A DNA stretch of 9,141 bases from an uncultured Clostridia bacterium (GCA_946626795.1 CAMOUZ010000043.1:1-9141); one strand, 5' to 3'; shown: positions 1-6,727, numbered from the stretch's first letter. Made by a program: numbers and translations. The notes: generated by a model not told the origin, from the sequence alone.

Positions 1-409
1 TCTCCGTGATCATTGCCTTGCGCTTTTCCATCCCGAGGGAGAGGAATTGGACGGAGAGATGATCCGCGTATTTGTCCACGATGAGCCCGGGCAGGTCGTC
101 ATTCTCCGCGAAGACGGCGCGGTAATTGTCCTCATAGCCGAGGGCGAGCCTCGCCTCTTTCGCGCGGAGGATTCTTTCCTTGAAAAAAGCCTTGTCAAAG
201 GCGGCTTCTTCTCTCGAAAGGATGCGCACGAGGATCTTAGAGGCGTGATTGATGAAGCCGTAACCGACGGTCTTTCCCGCCGCGGTCACCACTTTCGCGA
301 TGGAGCCTTGTTCGTCCTTGCCCGACACTTCTTTGACTTCGTTCGCATAGACCCAAGGATGTTTGTAGGCGCGTTTTTCTTCGCCTTTTTTCAGCATTAC
401 GGTGTACAT
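1..409 (-). CDS. rlmI: Class I SAM-dependent rRNA methyltransferase, RlmI-like (N-terminal part)
   Basis: The reading frame is open to the window edge and gives the first 136 residues; family members have about 390-400. In this family a PUA RNA-binding domain is followed by a Rossmann methyltransferase domain that makes 5-methylcytosine in 23S rRNA. Visible here are the PUA part (residues about 1-75, with the early KHPWVYANEV stretch near 16-25) and the linker signature DDLPGLIVDKY (about 104-114), which precedes the catalytic domain in RlmI/RlmK proteins. The SAM-binding and catalytic cysteine motifs lie outside the window. The ATG at 409 follows a strong GGAGGG ribosome binding site at about 413-418. 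It is transcribed divergently from the MATE gene. The exact target base cannot be deduced from this fragment. Confidence 0.88.
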   Translation of the reverse strand, partial: MYTVMLKKGEEKRAYKHPWVYANEVKEVSGKDEQGSIAKVVTAAGKTVGYGFINHASKILVRILSREEAAFDKAFFKERILRAKEARLALGYEDNYRAVFAENDDLPGLIVDKYADHLSVQFLSLGMEKRKAMITE

Positions 410-432
410 AATCCCTCCTCTTGTCGGCTATA

Positions 433-462
433 ATGGTAGCACGCTTTACGGAAGAAAATCAA
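433..462 (-). promoter_or_regulatory. Putative sigma-A promoter of the rRNA methyltransferase gene
   Basis: Reading leftward, TTGATT (457-462) is followed after 18 nt by TACCAT (433-438), preceded by TG one base upstream (extended -10, TGCTACCAT). The -10 hexamer has two mismatches to consensus. The predicted start site lies about 18-20 nt before the ATG at 409, so the leader is short. Confidence 0.42.
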
Positions 463-480
463 GGTTTTACGCTCGGCAAG

Positions 481-509
481 TTGACGTGGCGGGATAAAGT
501 TATTACAAT
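481..509 (+). promoter_or_regulatory. Sigma-A promoter of the MATE transporter gene
   Basis: TTGACG (481-486), a 17-nt spacer, then TACAAT (504-509). The predicted start site is about 516, almost on top of the upstream ATG at 519. This argues that translation starts further in, at 552. Confidence 0.7.
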
Positions 510-515
510 AACTTT
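496..515. promoter_or_regulatory. Perfect 9-bp inverted repeat over the MATE promoter (putative operator)
   Basis: AAAGTTATT (496-504) and AATAACTTT (507-515) are exact reverse complements separated by two bases. The palindrome covers the end of the spacer, the whole -10 hexamer and the predicted start site, so a bound protein would block RNA polymerase. The size and near-continuous symmetry resemble operators of MarR-type winged-helix repressors, which often control multidrug pumps. No such regulator gene lies in the window, so the regulator family is inference. Confidence 0.6.
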
Positions 516-551
516 CGTATGAATGCACTTCGCGCGACAAAGGGAATGGAT

Positions 552-1922
552 ATGACGACGGGGAAGCTTCTTCCGAAGCTCCTTGCTTTCGCCGTGCCCC
601 TAGCGCTCTCGGGGGTCTTACAGCTCCTTTTCAACGCCGTGGACCTCATCGTGATCGGGAATTTCTCCGCAACCCGCGTGGTCTCTCTCGCGGCGGTCAG
701 CTCGAATAATTCCCTCATCAATCTCTTCGTAAATGTGGCGATCGGCGTCTCACTCGGCGCGAATGTCGTGATGGCGCAGGCGCTCGGAGAGGGAAATAAA
801 GAGAAATGCGAGCGCACCGTCCATACGGCGATGCTCCTTGCGCTCGTCATCGGCGTCGTGATCATGGTGATCGGCACGGTCTTCGCGCGGGATTTCCTCC
901 TGCTGATGCAGGCGAATAGCGAGGTTATCGATAAAGCGTATACTTATCTTTTCATTTATTTCTTCGGCGCGCCCGCGAATGTCGTCTATAATTTCGGCGC
1001 GGCGCTCCTTCGCGCCAAAGGGGATACCCGCCGCCCCTTGATCTATCTCGCCGTCGCGGGGATCGTGAATGTCGTCTTGAATGTGATCCTCGTCGTTCCC
1101 GTGAAAATGGACGTTGCGGGCGTGGCGCTCGCCACCATCGTTTCGCAGTATGTCTCCGCCTTTCTCGTCGTGCTCGCGCTTCTTCGCGAGAAAGGGGAGC
1201 TCCGTCTCGTCCTCAAAAAGCTCCGCTTTCATAAGGCAGAGCTCTTGCATATCCTGCGCATCGGTCTCCCTTCGGGGATCCTTTCTTCTTTCTTCTCCGT
1301 CGCGAATATCATCATTCAGTCCGCGATGAATACATTCTCCGCCGCGGCGATCGCGGGAAACGCCACGGGCATCGCCATCGAAGCTTTCATCTATACGTCG
1401 ATGAATGCCGTTGCGAGCACGGCGAGCACCTTCGCGGGGCAGAATTTCGGCGCGGGGAAGTATAAAAGGATCAAACGCGTGATGTGGGATTGCTGTATGA
1501 TCGAAGCCGTGCTCGGCATCGCGCTCGGCGCCCTCTTTATGCTCCTGCGCTTCCGCTTGGCGGCGGTGTATAGTCCCGAGGAGCCCGTCATCGAGGTGGC
1601 GGCGTCCCGCATGATGTATATCCTTCCTTTTTATTTCGTCTGCGGCGTCGTGGAAGTGCTGGTCGGATGTATGCGCGGGATGAATTACGCCATCCTGCCG
1701 CCCATCGCTTCCTTTCTCTGCGTCTGCGTGTATCGCATCATTTGGGTCTTTACGGTCTTCCGCGCGAAGGGCACGATGCAGACATTGTGGCTTTCTTATC
1801 CCATCAGCTGGATCTTAAATCTCTTTATGGACGCCGTGATGATCTTCTTCGTTTTTCGCGCCGCTTTGCGCAAGGCGGAGGCGAAAGGGGAGAGCGGGGA
1901 GAGTCTCGCCACGGATGAATAA
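552..1922 (+). CDS. MATE family efflux transporter
   Basis: A hydrophobic protein of 456 residues, typical of MATE (multidrug and toxic compound extrusion) pumps, which have two six-helix MatE halves. These pumps export cationic drugs or metabolites in exchange for Na+ or H+. Family landmarks: the amphipathic start KLLPKLLAFAVPLALSG, the first-half cytoplasmic motif RAKGDTRRP, and the second-half loop GQNFGAGKYKRIKR that mirrors it. The C-terminal tail after the last helix is charged. Upstream ATGs exist at 519 and 546. The 552 start is chosen because AGGG (541-544) sits 7 nt before it and the promoter predicts a transcript beginning near 516; 519 has no ribosome binding site and would be nearly leaderless. 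The frame from 519 would add 11 residues. The substrate cannot be inferred. The promoter carries a palindromic operator candidate, suggesting inducible expression. Confidence 0.92.
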   Translation: MTTGKLLPKLLAFAVPLALSGVLQLLFNAVDLIVIGNFSATRVVSLAAVSSNNSLINLFVNVAIGVSLGANVVMAQALGEGNKEKCERTVHTAMLLALVIGVVIMVIGTVFARDFLLLMQANSEVIDKAYTYLFIYFFGAPANVVYNFGAALLRAKGDTRRPLIYLAVAGIVNVVLNVILVVPVKMDVAGVALATIVSQYVSAFLVVLALLREKGELRLVLKKLRFHKAELLHILRIGLPSGILSSFFSVANIIIQSAMNTFSAAAIAGNATGIAIEAFIYTSMNAVASTASTFAGQNFGAGKYKRIKRVMWDCCMIEAVLGIALGALFMLLRFRLAAVYSPEEPVIEVAASRMMYILPFYFVCGVVEVLVGCMRGMNYAILPPIASFLCVCVYRIIWVFTVFRAKGTMQTLWLSYPISWILNLFMDAVMIFFVFRAALRKAEAKGESGESLATDE

Positions 1923-1928
1923 TCTTGT

Positions 1929-1957
1929 TTTACAAAAGGGAAAACTTGCGGTATAAT
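1929..1957 (+). promoter_or_regulatory. Sigma-A promoter of the COG0523 GTPase gene
   Basis: TTTACA (1929-1934), a 17-nt spacer, then a perfect TATAAT (1952-1957). It starts only seven bases after the MATE stop codon, so the GTPase gene has its own promoter rather than depending on readthrough. I see no Fur/Zur-type palindrome over it. Confidence 0.75.
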
Positions 1958-1964
1958 AAGGAAG

Positions 1965-1982
1965 CGAGGCGGGAGAGCCTCG
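1965..1982 (+). other. Hairpin at the 5' end of the COG0523 transcript
   Basis: CGAGGC (1965-1970) and GCCTCG (1977-1982) form a 6-bp stem with loop GGGAGA, extendable by a G-U pair. The predicted start site is about 1963-1965, so the mRNA would begin with this stem. It has no U-tract, so it is not a terminator. It could stabilise the 5' end or be a protein-binding site. Confidence 0.45.
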
Positions 1983-2009
1983 TATCGTGAAAACGAAAAG
2001 GAGAATGTT

Positions 2010-3134
2010 ATGCAACAAAAGATCGTGCCCATCACCTTGCTCACCGGCTATCTCGGCGCCGGCAAGACCACTCTCTTGAACCATGTTTTGAATAATCAGA
2101 AAGGCTATCACGTCGCCGTCATCGTGAATGACATCGGCGAGGTGAATATCGACGCGAGCCTGCTTGCCGCGGGCGGCGTCGTGAAGGAGAAGGACGATAG
2201 CCTCGTGCCCCTCCAAAACGGCTGCATTTGCTGTACGTTGAAAGAGGACCTCATCAAGCAGATCGGGGAGCTCGTCGTCAGCGGAAAGTTCGATTATATC
2301 CTCATCGAAGCGAGCGGCATCTGCGAGCCCGTGCCCATCGTCCAGACCATCGAGTATATCCACGAGAATACGAAGAATTGCGATATGACGGTGAAGCTGG
2401 ATAACGTCGTCTCCGTCGTGGACGCCCTGCGCCTCGCGGAGGAATTCTCGGACGGCAAGGAGCTCATGAAAGAGGAGATCGAAGAGGATGACATCGAGAA
2501 TCTCATCATCCAACAGGTGGAATTCTGCACGAAGATCATCGTAAATAAGACCGACCTCGTCACCCCCGAACAGCTCAAAGAAGTGGAAGCGGTGATCCGC
2601 GCTCTCCAACCCGAAGCCGAGATCATCGAAGCCGTGAAGGGCGTCGTGCCCCTCGATAAGATCCTCGGCACGAATTCTTTTGATTTCGAGACGGCGTCTC
2701 GTTCCGCCGCGTGGATCAAGGGACTCGAAGAGCTGGAAGAAGAGGAAGAGCCGGAAGGGGAGGTCTTGGAATATAATATCTCCACCTTCGTGTATAAGAG
2801 AAGGAAACGCTTCAATACGAGTGCCTTCATCGATTGGGCGAATAATAAGTACCCGAAGTCCGTCATTCGCGCAAAAGGCGTCGTTTGGATCTCCCGTGAC
2901 GCGGAGAATATGTATATGTTCGAGCAGGCGGGCAGCCAGAAGAGCCTCGTGAATGCGGGACCGTGGGTGGCGTCCCTCTCCTCCGCGGAGCAGCAGGACA
3001 TCCTCTTGATGGCGCCCGAGATCGCCGCGGAATGGGATGAGAAGCTCGGCGATAGGATGATCAAGCTCGTTTTCATCGGCAAAGATATGGACCGCGCCGC
3101 CATCGAAGCAGACCTCGACGCGATGCTGAAATAA
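2010..3134 (+). CDS. COG0523 (CobW/ZNG1-type) GTPase, putative zinc metallochaperone
   Basis: A protein of 374 residues, the usual length. It belongs to the G3E P-loop GTPases that deliver metals to client proteins (zinc for ZNG1/YeiR/YciC types, cobalt for CobW). Motifs in order: Walker A GYLGAGKT (13-20); switch region NDIGEVNID (40-48); metal-binding CICC (72-75) within NGCICCTLK; Walker B region ILIEASGICEP (97-107); base-recognition NKTD (179-182); a run of acidic residues near 240-250; then a CobW C-terminal domain to the end. The ATG at 2010 follows AAGGAG (1998-2003) with 6-nt spacing. The gene is monocistronic, with its own promoter and a strong terminator. Zinc is favoured because a Zur-like operon lies in the same window, but the family is functionally diverse and no Zur-type site precedes this gene. 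A nickel or cobalt role cannot be excluded. Confidence 0.92.
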   Translation: MQQKIVPITLLTGYLGAGKTTLLNHVLNNQKGYHVAVIVNDIGEVNIDASLLAAGGVVKEKDDSLVPLQNGCICCTLKEDLIKQIGELVVSGKFDYILIEASGICEPVPIVQTIEYIHENTKNCDMTVKLDNVVSVVDALRLAEEFSDGKELMKEEIEEDDIENLIIQQVEFCTKIIVNKTDLVTPEQLKEVEAVIRALQPEAEIIEAVKGVVPLDKILGTNSFDFETASRSAAWIKGLEELEEEEEPEGEVLEYNISTFVYKRRKRFNTSAFIDWANNKYPKSVIRAKGVVWISRDAENMYMFEQAGSQKSLVNAGPWVASLSSAEQQDILLMAPEIAAEWDEKLGDRMIKLVFIGKDMDRAAIEADLDAMLK

Positions 3135-3144
3135 TCGATTTAGA

Positions 3145-3181
3145 AAAAAGGGGACGTCGCGTAATACGACGTCCTCTTTTT
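3145..3181. terminator. Bidirectional intrinsic terminator between convergent genes
   Basis: A stem of about 15 bp (3145-3159 with 3167-3181, one G-U pair, core GGACGTCG/CGACGTCC) encloses a 7-nt loop. The rightward transcript ends in a T5 run and the leftward one in a T6 run. It begins 11 nt after the GTPase stop codon and 13 nt beyond the BMP stop codon, so it can serve both genes. Confidence 0.9.
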
Positions 3182-3193
3182 GTGTAAAATGAT

Positions 3194-5152
3194 TTAATAG
3201 GCTCGATTTAAGAGCGTAATGCCATCAATTTCTGCCATGAAACTCGGCGCAGAACGGAATTCGGACTCTGCAATGTAAGTGATGCCTGTCACAGCGTTGG
3301 TTTTGATGATCTCTGTATCGGGCGTATAAGTTCCATCATCATCCACGTCGGCGATGTAGCTTGTCAATGTTTCGCCGTTTACGGTGAAGGTGGAAGTGTC
3401 AAAGACTTTGATCGTGCCGTTCAACAATCCTTCTTTTGCTTGTGCCAATGATGCATTTGACACAATGGGGCTGTATGATTCTATTAAAATTTCGGAGACC
3501 TCCACGGAGCCATCCGTAAGTGTGCCCACGAAATCCGTTGCGATCTCGCCGCCGCTCTGCATCGTCTCAATCAAGTATTTGAAATAAGGCGTCCAATTGA
3601 TCCAACAACTGATCAATGCGGCATCGGATGTGTCGTGATAATTATAAGGGACATTTAAGGTGTGAGTTTCTTGGCAAGCGAAGAGTGCTCCTTCGGAAGG
3701 GGAAGTTTGGCTGATGAAAAGGCACCCGCGAGAGATCAAATTCTCGGCAGCCGCTTTTTCTGCGGTGAAATCAAACCAAGAACCCGTAAATGATACTTCC
3801 ATCGTGACGGAAGGACAGACGCTCTTTGCGCCCAGATAAAAAGCGCTATAAGCCGAGATCACTTCACCATAAGTATATGCGCCGACGAAGCCGATCTTTG
3901 CCTGATCTGCCGTAATGTATCCGAACGAAATCATCCAGTTTAGGACCTGTCCTACGGCTATGCCGGTGAGATAGCGTCCTTCATAAATGGAGGCATAGAC
4001 ATTGTGGAAATTAGGGAGCCCCTCAGTGCGCGCTCTTGTGCCCGTTGCGTGACAGAACTGCACGTCGGGGTTGTTTTTTGCGACATAAAGCAAGAATTGC
4101 TCATGACCGTAAGAGTTCGCGAATATGATATTGCAACCTATCGCGACGAGATATTCCGCTGCCGAGATGCATTCCTCGCTTTCCGAAATTCCTGTAAGTA
4201 TGCAGACTTGATCGTCATCAAGTCCCAAGGTATCCTTTACTTCCAAAATCGCGTTGATGAAATCGGCGTCGTAAGAAGACTCTGCATCATGCAAACAGAT
4301 CAAACCGATTTTAAGAGGTTTGGTTTCTCCGCATCGGATGCAAGTGCTATCTTTGCCCCATTGATGACCGAGCGAAGGGATCTCTTCTCCCTCGTCGAGC
4401 ACTTCGCCGCACCTTTCGCAGACGACGATCTTAGTATGCCCGGGTTCGGTGCAAGCGGGATCGACGGGATCGATCTCTTTTTCGGAATGGCCGATCGGCG
4501 CTAAATATTCGCCAACGGTGTTCCCGCATATAGTACAAGCTTTCACACGAAAACCTGCTTCAAGACAATTCTCTTTTACGAAGAACCAATCCCCATAGGT
4601 GTGCGTGTGTTTTTCGATATAAATGCAAGTGTCGGTTTTTTCTCCGTTGACGAGGATATATCCGTCTTCGTCGACGCTCAATACGCTGTCTTTTCCATTT
4701 TCTCCCATTGCCTTTATGCCAAGGGTCTTACCATTGATGACCCAATACCCGTTTGCGTCGATCTCTATCGTCGGCGTAGAACCGTCTTTACCTTCGGCTA
4801 TAACGCCTGTATCTTTCGTCCCGATAAACCAATGACCGTTCTCGCCGATCGTAGGGGAGATGCCGTCTTTGCCTGCCGCACCTTGCAGGGCGGCGAGCCA
4901 TTCCGTTTGCGTGCCTTGATATCCATTCGCTACGGCGATTTGATAAGCGCTTTCTCCTTTGAATGCCTCAATGAGCTCTTCCAAGGTGCCTTGATAACCT
5001 GCCTCTTCCGCCAAAGCATATACCATATCGAAGTTAAGCGATGGCTCTTCTTTTTCGTCCGGCTTTATGGATGGATTGTCGCAAGCAAACGCAATACAGC
5101 AAAGCGTCGCCAAAATGACGGCGCTCATGATGATCCAAATGGCTTTCTTCAT
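3194..5152 (-). CDS. BMP-family substrate-binding lipoprotein with N-terminal GYQGT/GKDG and CxxC repeats
   Basis: A 652-residue surface lipoprotein. It has a type II signal peptide with lipobox AFAC (C24), then two GYQGT-type units (about 52-92), three GKDG-NG-W/Y-type units (about 94-172), a Cys/His-rich block with three CxxCG motifs (206-210, 245-249, 271-275) and GH pairs (221-222, 262-263), and a BMP (PF02608-type) periplasmic-binding domain from about 280 to the end. BMP landmarks are CHATG (367-371), YEGRYLTGIAVG (390-401), SWFDFTAEK (458-466) and the WINWTPYFK stretch near 517-525. BMP proteins such as PnrA and Med relatives bind nucleosides or purines for ABC importers, but no transporter ATPase or permease lies nearby, so it may instead be a sensor or a partner of a distant importer. 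The start at 5152 is chosen over in-frame upstream codons because GGGGG at 5161-5165 is 8 nt away and the signal peptide begins there. Codon use is more AT-rich than in its neighbours. Its leader has riboswitch-like structure. Confidence 0.88.
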   Translation of the reverse strand: MKKAIWIIMSAVILATLCCIAFACDNPSIKPDEKEEPSLNFDMVYALAEEAGYQGTLEELIEAFKGESAYQIAVANGYQGTQTEWLAALQGAAGKDGISPTIGENGHWFIGTKDTGVIAEGKDGSTPTIEIDANGYWVINGKTLGIKAMGENGKDSVLSVDEDGYILVNGEKTDTCIYIEKHTHTYGDWFFVKENCLEAGFRVKACTICGNTVGEYLAPIGHSEKEIDPVDPACTEPGHTKIVVCERCGEVLDEGEEIPSLGHQWGKDSTCIRCGETKPLKIGLICLHDAESSYDADFINAILEVKDTLGLDDDQVCILTGISESEECISAAEYLVAIGCNIIFANSYGHEQFLLYVAKNNPDVQFCHATGTRARTEGLPNFHNVYASIYEGRYLTGIAVGQVLNWMISFGYITADQAKIGFVGAYTYGEVISAYSAFYLGAKSVCPSVTMEVSFTGSWFDFTAEKAAAENLISRGCLFISQTSPSEGALFACQETHTLNVPYNYHDTSDAALISCWINWTPYFKYLIETMQSGGEIATDFVGTLTDGSVEVSEILIESYSPIVSNASLAQAKEGLLNGTIKVFDTSTFTVNGETLTSYIADVDDDGTYTPDTEIIKTNAVTGITYIAESEFRSAPSFMAEIDGITLLNRAY

Positions 5153-5168
5153 AATCATTTCCCCCGAT

Positions 5169-5195
5169 AAAAAAAGTGCGCCTCGTAAGACGCAC
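5169..5195 (-). terminator. Leader (attenuator) terminator upstream of the BMP lipoprotein gene
   Basis: On the leftward transcript an 8-bp stem (5188-5195 with 5176-5183, one G-U pair) with a UACG tetraloop (UNCG class) is followed at once by seven U residues (5169-5175). It lies between the promoter and the ribosome binding site (5161-5165), only 16 nt before the start codon. It therefore cannot end an upstream gene and would act as a conditional attenuator. Confidence 0.85.
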
Positions 5196-5219
5196 CCAAA
5201 AATGCACCTCACAGATTAT

Positions 5220-5305
5220 TTGCGGACAACCTGCTCCAATAGGGGAAATGAGAGTGCACTTTTACAAAGTTCACCCCCTATCGGAGAATATTCGGTTGTC
5301 CGCAA
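5220..5305 (-). promoter_or_regulatory. Structured leader, candidate riboswitch aptamer (class not recognised)
   Basis: On the leftward transcript, TTGCGGACAACC (5294-5305) pairs perfectly with GGTTGTCCGCAA (complement of 5220-5231), giving a 12-bp P1. An asymmetric internal loop follows, GAAUAUU opposite CA. P2 is 12 bp with one G-U pair (5275-5286 with 5234-5245). Inside is a small hairpin (5254-5274, stems GTG/CAC and ACTTT/AAAGT) plus an unpaired UCUCAUUU strand. Two alternative pairings link it to the expression platform. AAAAGUGC (complement of 5256-5263) is exactly complementary to the 3' arm and U-tract of the terminator (5172-5179). AUUUCCCC (complement of 5242-5249) is exactly complementary to the ribosome binding site region (5157-5164). 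I do not recognise purine, TPP, FMN, SAM or T-box consensus elements. An intergenic repeat or MITE is the main alternative. Confidence 0.6.
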
Positions 5306-5309
5306 TTTA

Positions 5310-5338
5310 ATTATCGCATAAAACCGTAAAAGTGTCAA
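5310..5338 (-). promoter_or_regulatory. Sigma-A promoter of the BMP lipoprotein gene
   Basis: On the minus strand, a perfect TTGACA (5333-5338), a 17-nt spacer and GATAAT (5310-5315). The predicted start site is near 5303, so transcription begins right at the outer arm of the leader hairpin. The leader is about 150 nt long. Confidence 0.82.
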
Positions 5339-5601
5339 GTTGCAATGCAAAGAGAGCTTTTATGCAGCAAAGATGGATCAATAGCGGAATGGAAAATGAG
5401 TGTGGTTGGGTCAAAACCGCGCAAATCAAAATATCTCTTAAAACTTACGAAAGCAGATAAAAGGGTAGATGCAAGGCTCGAAAATGAAATGCGACAGCAG
5501 AGAGTAATGCAGAGACGAGCGCTCTCCGAGGAGGAGGGTCTGAGCGTACTTCTTGTACGTGACGCCCGACGACGCAGGTAGTTAGCGAAGTATATGCGTT
5601 G
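5339..5601. other. Intergenic stretch without a credible gene; possible interspersed repeat
   Basis: About 260 bases between dtd and the BMP promoter. A 78-codon open frame runs rightward (5345-5581) but lacks a ribosome binding site and ends in an Arg-rich, low-complexity tail, so I do not call it. The right half is GC-rich and structured: a palindrome GAGCGCTC near 5517-5524, a hairpin CGTAC-TTCTT-GTACG (5545-5559) and purine-rich GAGGAGGAGGG just before it. The heptamer TATATGC occurs twice 12 nt apart near 5591 and 5603, the second inside the dtd stop region. The left half is AT-richer. I find no tRNA, rRNA or CRISPR here and no clear terminator for dtd. Confidence 0.4.
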
Positions 5602-6042
5602 CTATATGCTGTCGTAAATAATGGTGACGGGACCGTCATTAAGTTGGGATATTTTCATATCCGCGCCGAAGACACCCTTCTTCACAGGCACCCCGAGCGC
5701 CGCCACTTTCGCCGAGAAGTATTCATAGAGTTCGTTTGCTCTTTCGGGGCGTTCCGCGCCCGAGAATCCGGGGCGATTTCCGTGCGATACGTCCGCGAGG
5801 AGCGTGAATTGGGAGATGGAGAGGATCTCGCCGCCGATGTCTTTCACGGAGAGATTCATCTTGCCGTTCTCGTCCTCGAAAATGCGGAGTTTTACGAGCT
5901 TTTCGGCGTAATACTCCATCTGCTTCTCGGTGTCGCCCGCGGCGATGCCCACGTACACGGCGAGACCTTTTCCGATCTCGGAGATCAGCTGTCCTTCCAC
6001 TTTGAGCGTTGCGCCGCTCACTCTTTGTACGACGAGTTTCAT
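5602..6042 (-). CDS. dtd: D-aminoacyl-tRNA deacylase
   Basis: A protein of 146 residues, the canonical DTD length. This cytosolic homodimer hydrolyses D-amino acids (and mischarged glycine) from tRNA, protecting translation from D-Tyr and others. It begins with the family-typical MKLVVQRV. It contains the active-site SQFTLLAD stretch (77-84) and the C-terminal NDGPVT (135-140) carrying the Gly-cisPro pair (137-138) that excludes L-amino acids. The start ATG at 6042 overlaps the deoC stop codon (ATGA). An AAGGAG lies 11 nt upstream inside the deoC 3' end, so translation is probably coupled. It is transcribed from the deoC promoter. No U-tract terminator is obvious after its TAG stop. Confidence 0.96.
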   Translation of the reverse strand: MKLVVQRVSGATLKVEGQLISEIGKGLAVYVGIAAGDTEKQMEYYAEKLVKLRIFEDENGKMNLSVKDIGGEILSISQFTLLADVSHGNRPGFSGAERPERANELYEYFSAKVAALGVPVKKGVFGADMKISQLNDGPVTIIYDSI

Positions 6043-6698
6043 TTTTTCAGGTGCTCCTTGATAACTGCGCTTGCGCCGATCCTGTCCGCGCCCGCTTCGA
6101 GGAATGCTTTCGCGCTCTCCACCGAGCGGATGCCGCCCGCGGCTTTCACTTTGACCTCCGCGCCCACGTTCTCTCGGAAGAGGCGGACATCTTCGAGCGT
6201 GGCGCCTCCTTTCTCGAAGCCCGTGCTCGTCTTGATGAAGTCCGCGCCCGCTTCCGTGACCACGCGGCAGATCTTGATTTTCTCTTCCTCCGTCAGGAGG
6301 CAGGCTTCCACGATGACTTTCAGGATGCGCCCCGAAGCGGCGGCTTTGACCGCGCATATCTCCTCTCGAACGGCGTCCCAATCTCCGTTCTTCACGAGGT
6401 TATTATTGATCACCATATCGATCTCGTCCGCCCCCTCTTTGACGGCTTCCGCGGTTTCGTAGGCTTTCACCGCCGTCGTATTGTAGCCATTCGGAAATCC
6501 GATGACCGTGCAGACTTTCACGCCGCCTTTCACAAGGCTTTTCGCGAGGGTGACATAGCAGGGCGGCACGCAGACGCTCGCCGCTCGGACGGCATTCGCT
6601 TCTCGGACGAGGCGGACAATGTCCTCCTTCGTCGCGTTACGGGAAAGGGCGGTGTGATCTACTTTGGAGAGGATGGTTTCGATGGAAATGTCGGGCAT
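6039..6698 (-). CDS. deoC: Deoxyribose-phosphate aldolase
   Basis: A protein of 219 residues, the usual length of the short DERA class. It cleaves 2-deoxy-D-ribose 5-phosphate to glyceraldehyde 3-phosphate and acetaldehyde, the last step of deoxyribonucleoside catabolism. It is a class I TIM-barrel aldolase: DHTAL at 14-18, VCTVIGFPNG at 62-71, EIDMVIN (92-98, catalytic Asp94), FIKTSTG (154-160, Schiff-base Lys156) and VKAAGGIR (184-191, Lys185). All catalytic residues are present. The ATG at 6698 follows AAGGAG (6706-6711) with 7-nt spacing. It is the first gene of a two-gene unit with dtd and is divergent from a nucleoside kinase, which fits nucleoside salvage. No deoR-type regulator is visible. 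Confidence 0.96.
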   Translation of the reverse strand: MPDISIETILSKVDHTALSRNATKEDIVRLVREANAVRAASVCVPPCYVTLAKSLVKGGVKVCTVIGFPNGYNTTAVKAYETAEAVKEGADEIDMVINNNLVKNGDWDAVREEICAVKAAASGRILKVIVEACLLTEEEKIKICRVVTEAGADFIKTSTGFEKGGATLEDVRLFRENVGAEVKVKAAGGIRSVESAKAFLEAGADRIGASAVIKEHLKK

Positions 6699-6727
6699 AG
6701 AAAGGCTCCTTTTCTTATTCTGTCTCC

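Noticed and set aside
1815..2609. 264-codon leftward frame across the MATE and GTPase genes
   Set aside because: It crosses the promoter and two well-supported genes on the other strand; a GC-skew shadow.
4004..5170. Rightward open frames of 166 and 189 codons (4004-4504 and 4601-5170)
   Set aside because: Antisense to the BMP lipoprotein gene; no ribosome binding sites and no recognisable domains.
5220..5305. Purine, TPP, FMN, SAM or T-box identity for the BMP leader
   Set aside because: None of the conserved loop sequences of these classes could be found in the leader, so no named class is assigned.
5345..5581. 78-codon rightward open reading frame in the dtd-BMP intergenic stretch
   Set aside because: No ribosome binding site, highly charged low-complexity product ending in an Arg run, and composition like non-coding repeat sequence.
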